From NCBI RefSeq assembly GCF_009755275.1, contig NZ_WQLA01000001.1:682001-746000 (forward strand): a stretch of DNA of 64,000 nt, written 5' to 3'. A program made the position numbers and the translations under genes. Shown here piece after piece: positions 9,473 to 17,388 of this stretch. This DNA comes from Mucilaginibacter aquatilis. Its GTDB lineage: Bacteria > Bacteroidota > Bacteroidia > Sphingobacteriales > Sphingobacteriaceae. The notes beneath the pieces are model-generated. The model ran no database searches, was not told where the DNA came from, and saw only the letters and a list, made by a program, of their open reading frames with translations. Every line of letters begins with the position of its first letter. The stretch's first letter is position 1.

Positions 9473-10354
9473 ATGGAAATGTTTCACGGAACGGGAGTGG
9501 CAATGGTAACTCCTTTTACTACCGATGGCCAGGTAGATTACGCCGGCCTCGAAAACCTGATTAATCACCTCATTGGCGGAGGTGTTAAATATCTGGTATC
9601 ATTAGGTACAACCGGCGAAAGCGCCACATTAAGCAAGGAGGAGAAGAAGAAGGTATGGGCTTTTACCGCCGAAAAAGTAAATAAACGTGTTAACCTTGTT
9701 GCTGGCATAGCCGGTAACAATACTTACGAGGTTGTTGAAGCTGTTAAAGGTTTTGAAGCAGCAGGCTATGATGCTATACTATCGGCCAGCCCTTATTATA
9801 ATAAGCCAATACAGGAAGGCATTTATCAGCATTACAAGGCTATTGCCGAGGCATCTCCGCTACCGGTGTTGCTTTACAATGTGCCTAGCCGTACCGGCAG
9901 TAATGTAACTGCCGAAACTACCATACGTTTAGCCAACGACTTTAAGAATATTATAGGCACTAAAGAAGCATCAGGTAACTTTGAACAGTTTAACCAGATT
10001 ATGCGCGATAAGCCTGAAGATTTCATGTTTATATCAGGCGATGACCCGGTAACTCTTCCTATGATTGCTATGGGTGCTGTTGGTGTAATTTCGGTTATTG
10101 GCAATGCGGTACCACGCCAGTTTTCAGACATGATACGTACCTGCTTAACCGGCAACTTTAAAGATGCACTTAAAGGCCATTACGAATTAATTGAATTTAC
10201 CCGCCTTATGTTTGCCGAAGGAAGCCCGGGCGGCATTAAAACAGCCCTTAAACAACTAGGCATTTGCGGCGATACCCTGCGTTTACCTTTAGTACAGGTA
10301 AGCAGTGCTGCTGCTGATAAAATTGCATCAGAGCTAAAGAAAATAACTGCGTAA
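9473..10354 (+). CDS. dapA: 4-hydroxy-tetrahydrodipicolinate synthase
   Basis: Condenses pyruvate and aspartate semialdehyde, the first committed step to diaminopimelate and lysine. 293 residues, TIM barrel, cytosolic. The Schiff-base lysine is K164 in IIGTKEASGNF; the YNVPSRTG segment carries the catalytic Tyr, and SLGTTGESATL the threonine dyad. The product feeds the meso-diaminopimelate that MurE of this window is predicted to use. Not in an operon; a strong bidirectional terminator follows. Confidence 0.96.
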   Translation: MEMFHGTGVAMVTPFTTDGQVDYAGLENLINHLIGGGVKYLVSLGTTGESATLSKEEKKKVWAFTAEKVNKRVNLVAGIAGNNTYEVVEAVKGFEAAGYDAILSASPYYNKPIQEGIYQHYKAIAEASPLPVLLYNVPSRTGSNVTAETTIRLANDFKNIIGTKEASGNFEQFNQIMRDKPEDFMFISGDDPVTLPMIAMGAVGVISVIGNAVPRQFSDMIRTCLTGNFKDALKGHYELIEFTRLMFAEGSPGGIKTALKQLGICGDTLRLPLVQVSSAAADKIASELKKITA

Positions 10355-10410
10355 TAGCTGAGCATTTCACCAAGCTCTGCTAAATACATACAACGTAAAT
10401 TTACGACATA

Positions 10411-10442
10411 AAAAAAGCTGGTTTTTTCAACCAGCTTTTTTT
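10411..10442. terminator. Bidirectional terminator between dapA and Hc1 gene
   Basis: A 13-bp stem (AAAAAAGCTGGTT with its complement) around a 5-base loop, flanked by A and T runs. It lies between two converging genes. Confidence 0.85.
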
Positions 10443-10471
10443 ATAGCTTTTAATTAAGCCCTGATATAAAC

Positions 10472-10648
10472 TTAGGCTTTGTTTTTAGTGTCTTGTACTT
10501 CCAGGCGTATTGCTTGAGCAAGGTTTTTTAAATCCTGCATTCCTTTACGTATACGGGTTCCAGCAGCGCTGTTACCTTTGTTATAGAATTTGTCAGCATC
10601 GCCTTCTAATGAAGCAATAAGCTCTTTTACCTGGTTAAATTTGTCCAT
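10472..10648 (-). CDS. Hc1-type histone H1-like protein
   Basis: A 58-residue product beginning MDKFNQVKELIASLEGDADK and ending in DTKNKA. Its middle (SAAGTRIRKGMQDLKNLAQAIR) matches the short Hc1-like histone H1 proteins found widely in Bacteroidota, which are small and basic and presumed to bind DNA. The N-terminal half looks like an amphipathic helix. It is preceded by AAAAGGAG (10658-10665), a real Shine-Dalgarno sequence, which is rare in this window. Terminates into the hairpin shared with dapA. The family is recognised from sequence; nucleoid binding is known only by family. Confidence 0.8.
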   Translation of the reverse strand: MDKFNQVKELIASLEGDADKFYNKGNSAAGTRIRKGMQDLKNLAQAIRLEVQDTKNKA

Positions 10649-11004
10649 TTTAATTTACTCCTTTTAAAGATTGAGGTTTATTGTTTTAACTAAGGCTAAT
10701 CTAAAATCTTTTTTTTGAATATAAAAACGTTTGATATCCTAAAAACGCCCTTCTGATGCTGTTTAGGCACTTTTTCAATCAAACCGTTTATTTAATTGAA
10801 TTATACTATTAATTATCGCTTATAAATTAATTTTTTTCAAAAAGGCAGTATTTATGTTGAAAACTTTTAGGCCGTTAAAATGCTCAAACAGCTATTATTT
10901 ACTCATCCAAGCTATAATTTGAATAGTATTTGCTGTATAAACGCACTTGAAAAACGCAAAAAAGCCTCCGTGGTAGCGGAGGCTTTGTATAGCTAAGTTT
11001 TTAG
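10649..11004. other. Gene-free region upstream of Hc1 gene
   Basis: 356 bases, very AT-rich. It holds the Shine-Dalgarno sequence and presumed promoter of the Hc1 gene, and a nested inverted repeat at 10725-10789. The outer arms are AAACGTTTGAT and ATCAAACCGTTT; the inner arms are CCTAAA and TTTAGG. The terminator of the next minus-strand gene is also here (10957-10986). No further coding sequence is seen. Confidence 0.6.
10957..10986 (-). terminator. Terminator of the alpha-oxoamine synthase gene
   Basis: A 10-bp stem (AAAGCCTCCG with CGGAGGCTTT) and 6-base loop, followed on the minus strand by a T run, 18 bases after the stop codon. Confidence 0.85.
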
Positions 11005-12249
11005 TTAGGCAAGTTCTAAGTTCTTTTCCTTGTAAAAACCGTCTTTTAATTTTTGGGCAACTTCGCTGTAAGCATCAAGCGTACGCTGTACATCCTCTAA
11101 CGAATGTGTTGCTGTAGGTATAAGTCGCAATACAATCAGTCCTTTTGGAATAACAGGATAAACCACTATTGAACAAAAGATACCGTAGTTTTCGCGTAAA
11201 TCGCGGGTAAGACTTGTTGCCTCAAATAAATCGCCTTTTAAAAACACAGGCGTAACCATTGTGTTGGTGTTGCCTATATCAAAACCACGCTCCTTTAAAC
11301 CGTTTTGCAGTGTGGTAGCAATCAGCCAAAGCTTTTCGCGCAGCTCGGGTTGTGATTTTAAAAGTTCAAAACGCTTATGCAAGCCCATTACCATTGGCAT
11401 TGGTAGTGCCTTAGCAAAAGTTTGCGAACGCATGTTATAACGTAAGTAAGCTATAATATCCTTTTTAGCCGCTACAAATGCACCTATACCTGCCATTGAC
11501 TTTGCAAACGTACCAAAAAACACATCAACACCTTCAATACAGTCTTGAGCCTCGTGAGTACCAGCCCCCGTTTTGCCCATTGTACCGAAGCCGTGAGCAT
11601 CGTCAATAAGTAAACGGAAATTATACTTGCTTTTAAGGTCAACAATTTCTTTAATTTTACCTTGAGCACCCGACATTCCGAACACACCTTCGGTGATTAC
11701 CAAAATACCACCGCCTGATTGCTCAGTAAGTTTGGTAGCCCGCTCCATTTGCTTTTCAAAGCTGGCAATATCATTATGCTGGTAAACAAAGCGCTTACCC
11801 ATGTGAAGGCGTACACCATCTATAATACAGGCATGTGATTCGGCATCGTATACAATTACGTCATTACGATCAACCAGCGTATCAATAATTGATACCATGC
11901 CCTGGTAACCATAGTTTAATAAAAAGGCATCTTCCATGCCCACAAACTCGGCCAAACCCTGCTCTAACGACTCGTGATATTTGGTGTTGCCAGACATCAT
12001 ACGGGCACCCATAGGATAAGCCATACCATAATCCGCAGCTGCCTGAGCGTCAGCCTGGCGCACTTCCGGATGATTTGCTAAACCTAAATAGTTGTTAAGA
12101 CTCCAAACTAAGTGCTCTTTGCCATTAAACATCATATGAGGAGCGATCTCCCCTTCTAATTTAGGAAAAGAAAAATAACCATGTGACCACTTTTGGTGCT
12201 GACCAATAGGTCCGCCAAGGTTTTTTGAAATTTTGTCAAATAAATCCAA
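11005..12249 (-). CDS. Alpha-oxoamine synthase family PLP enzyme (SPT/KBL/BioF-like)
   Basis: 414-residue fold-type I PLP enzyme of the alpha-oxoamine synthase family, which joins an acyl-CoA to an amino acid with decarboxylation. Visible are the PLP-stacking His139 (DAESHACIIDG), the DDAHGFG motif (D217, H219) and the Schiff-base K250 in FGTFAKSMAG. The family includes serine palmitoyltransferase, glycine C-acetyltransferase and 8-amino-7-oxononanoate synthase. Sphingobacteriaceae make sphingolipids, so serine palmitoyltransferase is possible. But this N-terminus (KWSHGYFSFPKLEG) differs from the Sphingobacterium SPT sequence I recall, so I leave the substrate open. No bio or sphingolipid genes adjoin. 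Confidence 0.8.
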   Translation of the reverse strand: MDLFDKISKNLGGPIGQHQKWSHGYFSFPKLEGEIAPHMMFNGKEHLVWSLNNYLGLANHPEVRQADAQAAADYGMAYPMGARMMSGNTKYHESLEQGLAEFVGMEDAFLLNYGYQGMVSIIDTLVDRNDVIVYDAESHACIIDGVRLHMGKRFVYQHNDIASFEKQMERATKLTEQSGGGILVITEGVFGMSGAQGKIKEIVDLKSKYNFRLLIDDAHGFGTMGKTGAGTHEAQDCIEGVDVFFGTFAKSMAGIGAFVAAKKDIIAYLRYNMRSQTFAKALPMPMVMGLHKRFELLKSQPELREKLWLIATTLQNGLKERGFDIGNTNTMVTPVFLKGDLFEATSLTRDLRENYGIFCSIVVYPVIPKGLIVLRLIPTATHSLEDVQRTLDAYSEVAQKLKDGFYKEKNLELA

Positions 12250-12397
12250 TGTCTTTAATTTATTTATTTAAACGCAAATATAAGGGATTACATTCAGGCA
12301 ATCAACGCCTATAACTTTTTATAATAGCTTATAACATAACGTTGACAGGTTATTGTTGCGCATAATTAAAGGATTAATAACAAAACAATTGACCCCA

Positions 12398-12419
12398 AAT
12401 ATATGTTTAAACATATATT
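12398..12419. promoter_or_regulatory. 22-bp perfect palindrome, candidate operator of the SDR gene
   Basis: A perfect dyad centred between 12408 and 12409, with the core ATATGTTTAAACATAT. It ends 17 bases before the SDR start codon and lies in the divergent promoter region shared with the oxoamine synthase gene. Length and position suit a dimeric repressor, but none is encoded nearby. Confidence 0.5.
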
Positions 12420-12436
12420 ATTTAATTTCAGATGCT

Positions 12437-13228
12437 ATGAATTATTTAAAAGACAAAGTAGTACTAATTACCGGTGCAGCAATGGGTTTAGGTTTTGCTA
12501 CAGCGGTTGAAGCTGCAGCTGTGGGTGCTAAACTTGCGCTTGTAGATTACAATGCAGAAGGGCTGAAGAAAGCTAAGGCACAAATCAGTGAGCAATCTCC
12601 CGCTGCGGAAATATTAACTATTGTTGCCGACACGTCAAGCGAAGAGCAGGTGCAAAACTACGTGGAACAAACCATTAATAAATTTGGTGCCATTGACGGC
12701 TTCTACAATAACGCAGGGATTGAAGGAAAGCAGGCGCCTTTGGCTGATTACGATGCCGAAGTATTTAAAAAGGTTATTGACATTAATTTACTCGGGGTGT
12801 ACTATGGTATTAAGCACGTGTTACCGCATATGCAAAACAAAAACTACGGACGTATAGTGAACGTGGCATCTGTTGGTGGTATACGCGGAGTAATGAACCA
12901 AACACCTTATGTGGCAAGTAAACATGCAGTAGCTGGTATAACCAAAAATACGGCATTAGAATACGCAAAATTTGGAATTGTCACCAACGCCATTGCCCCC
13001 GGAGCTATATTAACTCCTATGGTTGCAGGTGCTTTTAAACAAGTAAACCCCAGCGATCCGGCAGCAGCCGAAAAGGAGTATGCACAAGCCAACCCAACTA
13101 AACGACTGGGTAAGCCCGAAGAGGTTGCCAAAGTAGTTTGCTTTTTGCTAAGCGATGCCTGCAGTTACGTAAACGGACAGGTAATTGCAATTGACGGAGG
13201 GCAATCAAACAGTTACGGGAACGTTTAA
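12437..13228 (+). CDS. SDR family oxidoreductase
   Basis: Classical short-chain dehydrogenase/reductase, 263 residues, cytosolic, NAD(P)-dependent. The coenzyme motif is TGAAMGLG near the N-terminus. The catalytic set is Ser in NVASVGG and Tyr/Lys in YVASK, and NNAGIEG is the structural Asn motif. An aspartate in the LALVDYNAEG segment after strand 2 suggests NAD(H). The ATG at 12437 is preferred to an upstream TTG at 12353, which would translate through the palindrome and add residues foreign to SDRs. Substrate unknown. Shares a bidirectional terminator with ftsZ. Confidence 0.88.
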   Translation: MNYLKDKVVLITGAAMGLGFATAVEAAAVGAKLALVDYNAEGLKKAKAQISEQSPAAEILTIVADTSSEEQVQNYVEQTINKFGAIDGFYNNAGIEGKQAPLADYDAEVFKKVIDINLLGVYYGIKHVLPHMQNKNYGRIVNVASVGGIRGVMNQTPYVASKHAVAGITKNTALEYAKFGIVTNAIAPGAILTPMVAGAFKQVNPSDPAAAEKEYAQANPTKRLGKPEEVAKVVCFLLSDACSYVNGQVIAIDGGQSNSYGNV

Positions 13229-13250
13229 AACCACTATAAAAGCTGTATAA

Positions 13251-13290
13251 AAAAGAAGTGCCCAACTCCTATGAGTCGGGCACTTCTTCT
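13251..13290. terminator. Bidirectional terminator between SDR gene and ftsZ
   Basis: Stem AGAAGTGCCC/GGGCACTTCT (13254-13263 and 13278-13287), extended by an inner ACTC/GAGT pairing, flanked by an A run and a T-rich tract. It also ends the dcw cluster. Confidence 0.8.
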
Positions 13291-13323
13291 ATTCGTATAC
13301 TTTACAAGTTGAAGTTTATTTGA

Positions 13324-14952
13324 TTAGTCAACATTATCGTGCAGGAACGAATTGTTGCGGCGAATTTCAGGATTGCCCTCGTTGTCTGACAATGAAAACT
13401 TAGAAATAGAGCTTTCATTTGATGCAGCAGGCTGTTGTAATGATATCTCCTTACGTTTATAAGCAGGTACATTTTCAAGCTCCTGAATGTTGCCATTACG
13501 CAGTTTCATGCTCAAATCTTTCAAACGCATAATGCGCTCGCGCGATTTACGTAACTGCTCTTCTATCGACTCGTTGGTTTTACCTTCATCAGCATTAACT
13601 ACCGGCTCGGGTTCAGGCTGGGGTTGCGGCTGTGGTGCATATTGTGGCTGTGGCGCTACAGGTGCTTCGTTTACCGGGCCAAAGTTCATTACGGTTTCAG
13701 TCACTTTGTAAACCAGCTCATCAGCCTGAGGCTCAGGTGTAGGCTCCGGATCAGGCTCCATCAGATTATGCCTAACCACGGTTGGTGCCTGCTCTTCCTG
13801 GCGTGCAGTAACCTGCATGTTAAACAAATCGCTTTGTTGAGGTGCTGCTGTTGCAGTGGTTTTTGCCATTACAACTTCCTCCTCTTTAACAGTTGTTTTT
13901 ACAAACTCGTTAACCGGTTTTACAAGCGGTGTATTTTCAGGCATCAGCATTGATACCACTTTTTTATTGCTTTCCTCTTTCTCGCGTTCGTCTTTAGTTT
14001 GGAAACCGGTAGCAATAATGGTTACCGATAGTTTGTTACCTAAAGTTTCGTCAATACAGTTACCCCAAATCAGGTCGGCGGCTAAACCGGCTTCTTCCTG
14101 GATGTAATCGGTAATGATGCTTACCTCATCCATGGTAACTTCCTGCTCACTACCCGAGCTGATGTTTAACAGAATATAACGGGCACCTTCAATTTGATTG
14201 TCTTTTAACAACGGTGAAGAAAGCGCACCTTCAACAGCACGTGATGCACGGTTATCTCCATCGGCAGAGTAACTACCCATGATGGCTACACCACTGTCTT
14301 TCATTACAGTGCGCACATCTTTAAAATCCACGTTTATGTAACCCGGATGAGTTATAATTTCGGCAATACCCTTAGCCGCAGTAGTCAAAATATCATCGGC
14401 CTGCGCAAATGCCGAACCTAAAGTAAGGTTGCCAAAAATTTGGCGCATTTTATCGTTAGAGATCACTAAAAAAGAATCCACATACTTTTTTAGCTCTTCC
14501 AAACCTTCTTCGGCCTGCATTTTACGGCGTTTGCCTTCAAACGAAAATGGCGTAGTAACAATACCCACTGTTAAAATATCCATTTCGCGGGCAGCTTTTG
14601 CAATAATAGGGCTTGCGCCTGTACCGGTACCACCGCCCATACCTGCAGTTATAAACAACATTTTGGTGTTGCTGCCCAGCATTTGCTTCACATCCTCAAT
14701 ATTTTCAATAGCCGAGTTTTTACCAACCTCGGGTATTGACCCTGCCCCCATTCCTTCCGTTAAACTGGCACCTAATTGTACTTTGTTAGGGATTGGGCTA
14801 AGCTCAAGTGCCTGCGCATCGGTATTACAAATAATAAAGTCAACACCGGTAATTCCTTGCTTGTACATGTGGTTTACAGCGTTTCCGCCGCCACCGCCAA
14901 CACCAACTACCTTGATAATTGACGATTTTTCTTTTAACATCTCAAACTGCAT
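13324..14952 (-). CDS. ftsZ: Cell division protein FtsZ
   Basis: Tubulin-like GTPase that forms the cytokinetic ring. 542 residues, against roughly 380-400 in most bacteria. The GTPase core fills about residues 10-320, with the tubulin signature GMGGGTGTG at 104-112 and the N-terminal GVGGGGGNAV. The excess is a proline/glutamate/glutamine-rich disordered linker (about 325-480) before a basic segment and a conserved tail ending SFLHDNVD, as in other Bacteroidota. Last gene of the dcw cluster, 201 bp after ftsA; that gap has no gene and could hold an extra promoter. Translation could also begin at Met5. Confidence 0.97.
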   Translation of the reverse strand: MQFEMLKEKSSIIKVVGVGGGGGNAVNHMYKQGITGVDFIICNTDAQALELSPIPNKVQLGASLTEGMGAGSIPEVGKNSAIENIEDVKQMLGSNTKMLFITAGMGGGTGTGASPIIAKAAREMDILTVGIVTTPFSFEGKRRKMQAEEGLEELKKYVDSFLVISNDKMRQIFGNLTLGSAFAQADDILTTAAKGIAEIITHPGYINVDFKDVRTVMKDSGVAIMGSYSADGDNRASRAVEGALSSPLLKDNQIEGARYILLNISSGSEQEVTMDEVSIITDYIQEEAGLAADLIWGNCIDETLGNKLSVTIIATGFQTKDEREKEESNKKVVSMLMPENTPLVKPVNEFVKTTVKEEEVVMAKTTATAAPQQSDLFNMQVTARQEEQAPTVVRHNLMEPDPEPTPEPQADELVYKVTETVMNFGPVNEAPVAPQPQYAPQPQPQPEPEPVVNADEGKTNESIEEQLRKSRERIMRLKDLSMKLRNGNIQELENVPAYKRKEISLQQPAASNESSISKFSLSDNEGNPEIRRNNSFLHDNVD

Positions 14953-15153
14953 GATACTTATTTTCAGGGGTATGTGAATTGATGGATATTCTGTTTTCTG
15001 CTATGTAATTATAAAGCTTTTTGCTTAAAATTTATCAACATTTCTAAATTGTTAATAACTTAAACCTGTGCCCGTCTTTACCTTATTTAAACGTGCAATT
15101 TTAAGTTTCTTCTAAAAAATTTACACTTTGTAAGGCGCAGGCACTGGTAGTTG

Positions 15154-16497
15154 TTATTTTAAAAAGTCTTCGTCTTTGATATCGTCTTTTATAAACTTTT
15201 TACCAGTTTCTAAAATTTTGCCAAGTAAGCCAAAACGGCGCTCGTCGGTATATTTGGCTTTCTGCACTTTTACTTCGGGTTGTACCGAGGTAAGGGTATC
15301 ATACTCCATGCGCTGTATGCCTTTTATTAACAAGCCAATACCTGTTGCAAAAGTAGGGCTTTGCAGCTCTTCATATATTCCTTTAGGCAACGTCTCGTTT
15401 TTAGCCAAATGCTCATTAGGGTAACCTGTACGGCAATCTAAACCTGTAACATACTCAACAAGTTGTGACAGGTGCTTAAGCTGCGCACCGCCACCCGTAA
15501 TTACTATACCGGCTATCAGTTTCTTTTCGTAACCCGATGATTTGATTTCGTAATAAACGTGCTCTATGATTTCTTCGATACGTGCCTGAATAATGTAGGC
15601 CAGGTTTTTTACTGAAATTTCTTTTGGTTCGCGGCCACGCAAGCCAGGTACGCAAACAATTTCATTCTCCTTGTTCTCGTCGGCCAACGCTGAGCCAAAT
15701 CTTACCTTCAATTGCTCGGCAATATTGCGCATTACTGAACAGCCTTCACGTATATCTTCGGTAATACTATTGCCACCAAAAGGAATTACCGCAGTGTGAC
15801 GAATAATACCTTCATGAAATATAGCTACGTCTGTTGTACCACCGCCAATATCAACCAGCACTACGCCAGCCTCCTTCTCTTCATCGCTCAAAACAGCTTC
15901 TGAAGATGCAAGTGGCTCCAGTATCAATTCCTGGCTTTCAAGCTGGGCCTTGGTAACACACTTAACAATGTTTTTAATTGCAGTTACCTGTCCTGATATG
16001 ATATGGAAATTTGCCTCAAGCCTCACCCCCGACATCCCGATCGGGTCTTTAATACCAGGCTCGTTATCTACTGTAAACTCCTGTGGTAATACATGAATAA
16101 TTTCTTCACCCGGAGGCATTACCAGGTTGTACATGTCCTCAATCAGCTTGTCAATATCCTTGCGGCCAATTTCGGTGTTTAAATCGCGGCGAGTGATAAG
16201 GCCGCGGTGCTGCAGGCTTTTGATGTGCTGCCCTGCTATGCCAACATTCACAATACGTATTTCAACGTTTGATTGCGAACCTGCAACATCAACGGCAACA
16301 TTTATACCCTGCACAGTTTTGTCAATATTTGATACCATACCACGGGTAACCCCGGCCGATTCGGCCTTACCAATACCCAGTACCTCTATCTTTCCGTTTT
16401 TGCTCCTGCGTCCAACTATTGCGCATATTTTAGTTGTACCAATGTCCAACCCTACAACAATTGGCGAGCTCTTCTCTTGTGGTATGCTTTTTTCCAT
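15154..16497 (-). CDS. ftsA: Cell division protein FtsA
   Basis: Actin-like ATPase that tethers FtsZ to the membrane, 447 residues. N-terminal GLDIGTTKICAIVG is the phosphate-1 motif; VVLVDIGGGTTDVAIF is phosphate-2 and GIVITGGGAQL the adenosine motif. The SHS2 (1C) subdomain lies between about 90 and 170. The C-terminus carries a basic amphipathic stretch (RRFGLLGKILETGKKFIKDDIK) suited to membrane targeting. Starts 6 bp after ftsQ ends, so the two are probably translationally coupled. Confidence 0.96.
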   Translation of the reverse strand: MEKSIPQEKSSPIVVGLDIGTTKICAIVGRRSKNGKIEVLGIGKAESAGVTRGMVSNIDKTVQGINVAVDVAGSQSNVEIRIVNVGIAGQHIKSLQHRGLITRRDLNTEIGRKDIDKLIEDMYNLVMPPGEEIIHVLPQEFTVDNEPGIKDPIGMSGVRLEANFHIISGQVTAIKNIVKCVTKAQLESQELILEPLASSEAVLSDEEKEAGVVLVDIGGGTTDVAIFHEGIIRHTAVIPFGGNSITEDIREGCSVMRNIAEQLKVRFGSALADENKENEIVCVPGLRGREPKEISVKNLAYIIQARIEEIIEHVYYEIKSSGYEKKLIAGIVITGGGAQLKHLSQLVEYVTGLDCRTGYPNEHLAKNETLPKGIYEELQSPTFATGIGLLIKGIQRMEYDTLTSVQPEVKVQKAKYTDERRFGLLGKILETGKKFIKDDIKDEDFLK

Positions 16498-16503
16498 AAC
16501 TTA

Positions 16504-17388
16504 TTAAAATTGGGATGTTGTATCTCTTAAAATTTCCTGTTTCTTTATCGATGAATCGGCTTTTGAGGGCGCAATTTTTTTAACGGTTGAACTATCAGCA
16601 AGGCTGGTTTCACTTTTTACACCAACTACCTGGTTGGTGTACTTCACGCTAATAGCTTTGTATTTATTCCAGCCAACCTGCGGCATGGCCTGCTTGTAAA
16701 AAATTTCAAGGTTATGAAACTTCCTGTCAAGCGAATCGGCATTACCAAGTAAGATACGGTGATTGCCTACACGTGGTATAAGTTGCATCTCATGATTTTG
16801 ATCAACATATATTTGTGCTATCTGGGCATTCCAGAGCGTATCTTTCCTTATAAAGTTTGCGGTAGCAAACAGGTCTTTAGCCAGCCTGGTGTGCAATGTA
16901 TCCAACCTATTGGCAAACAACTCATCGATAAAGCCATTTGCAGCCAAAACCTGGGCAGTAAAATTGTTAGACAGCGGTACTTTAACGCCGTGCTGATCTA
17001 TATAAAAATCCTGATCGAAACGGTTCAAAATGCGTAAAATAGGGTGACGTTGACTGATCTCTACTCTAATCAATCCGTCCATATCGGCATAAACTTCTGC
17101 TGATTCAATAAATGGATTTCGCTGCAATTTGTTTTCAAGATCATGTATATTGATCTGATCAATTTTACGGCCTACAAGCGTATTACTGCTTACTCCTAAA
17201 ATGTTGTCTACCTCGGCCTGGTCAATAAAATATTCATTACCCGGAATGTAAACCTTAACCCCTGCACAAACTACACCCGCTTGCTTTGCGCCAATGAAAC
17301 TCATAAGCACAATTAAACCGGTAATACTTGCAACCCAGGCAAACCCGATACCTATTTTTTTCCAAAGCTGTTTACTCCCCATATTCAT
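16504..17388 (-). CDS. ftsQ: Cell division protein FtsQ
   Basis: Bitopic divisome protein of 294 residues: a short cytoplasmic tail, one transmembrane helix (about 11-33, IGIGFAWVASITGLIVLMSFIG), then a POTRA-like domain and a beta domain in the periplasm. The segment IDQAEVDNILGVSSNTLVGRKIDQINIHDLENKLQRNPFIESAEVY is a typical POTRA. FtsQ links early and late divisome proteins. It overlaps the end of murC by 4 bases (ATGA). Assigned mainly from this layout and its position between murC and ftsA, because FtsQ sequences diverge strongly. A low-complexity Ser/Lys tail closes the protein. Confidence 0.9.
   Translation of the reverse strand: MNMGSKQLWKKIGIGFAWVASITGLIVLMSFIGAKQAGVVCAGVKVYIPGNEYFIDQAEVDNILGVSSNTLVGRKIDQINIHDLENKLQRNPFIESAEVYADMDGLIRVEISQRHPILRILNRFDQDFYIDQHGVKVPLSNNFTAQVLAANGFIDELFANRLDTLHTRLAKDLFATANFIRKDTLWNAQIAQIYVDQNHEMQLIPRVGNHRILLGNADSLDRKFHNLEIFYKQAMPQVGWNKYKAISVKYTNQVVGVKSETSLADSSTVKKIAPSKADSSIKKQEILRDTTSQF

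Noticed and set aside
13624..14977. Long plus-strand frames opposite ftsZ
   Set aside because: Low-complexity and motif-free; explained by the codon bias of ftsZ on the other strand.
16759..17037. Plus-strand frame opposite ftsQ
   Set aside because: No family similarity; ftsQ has clear topology and coupled overlap with murC.
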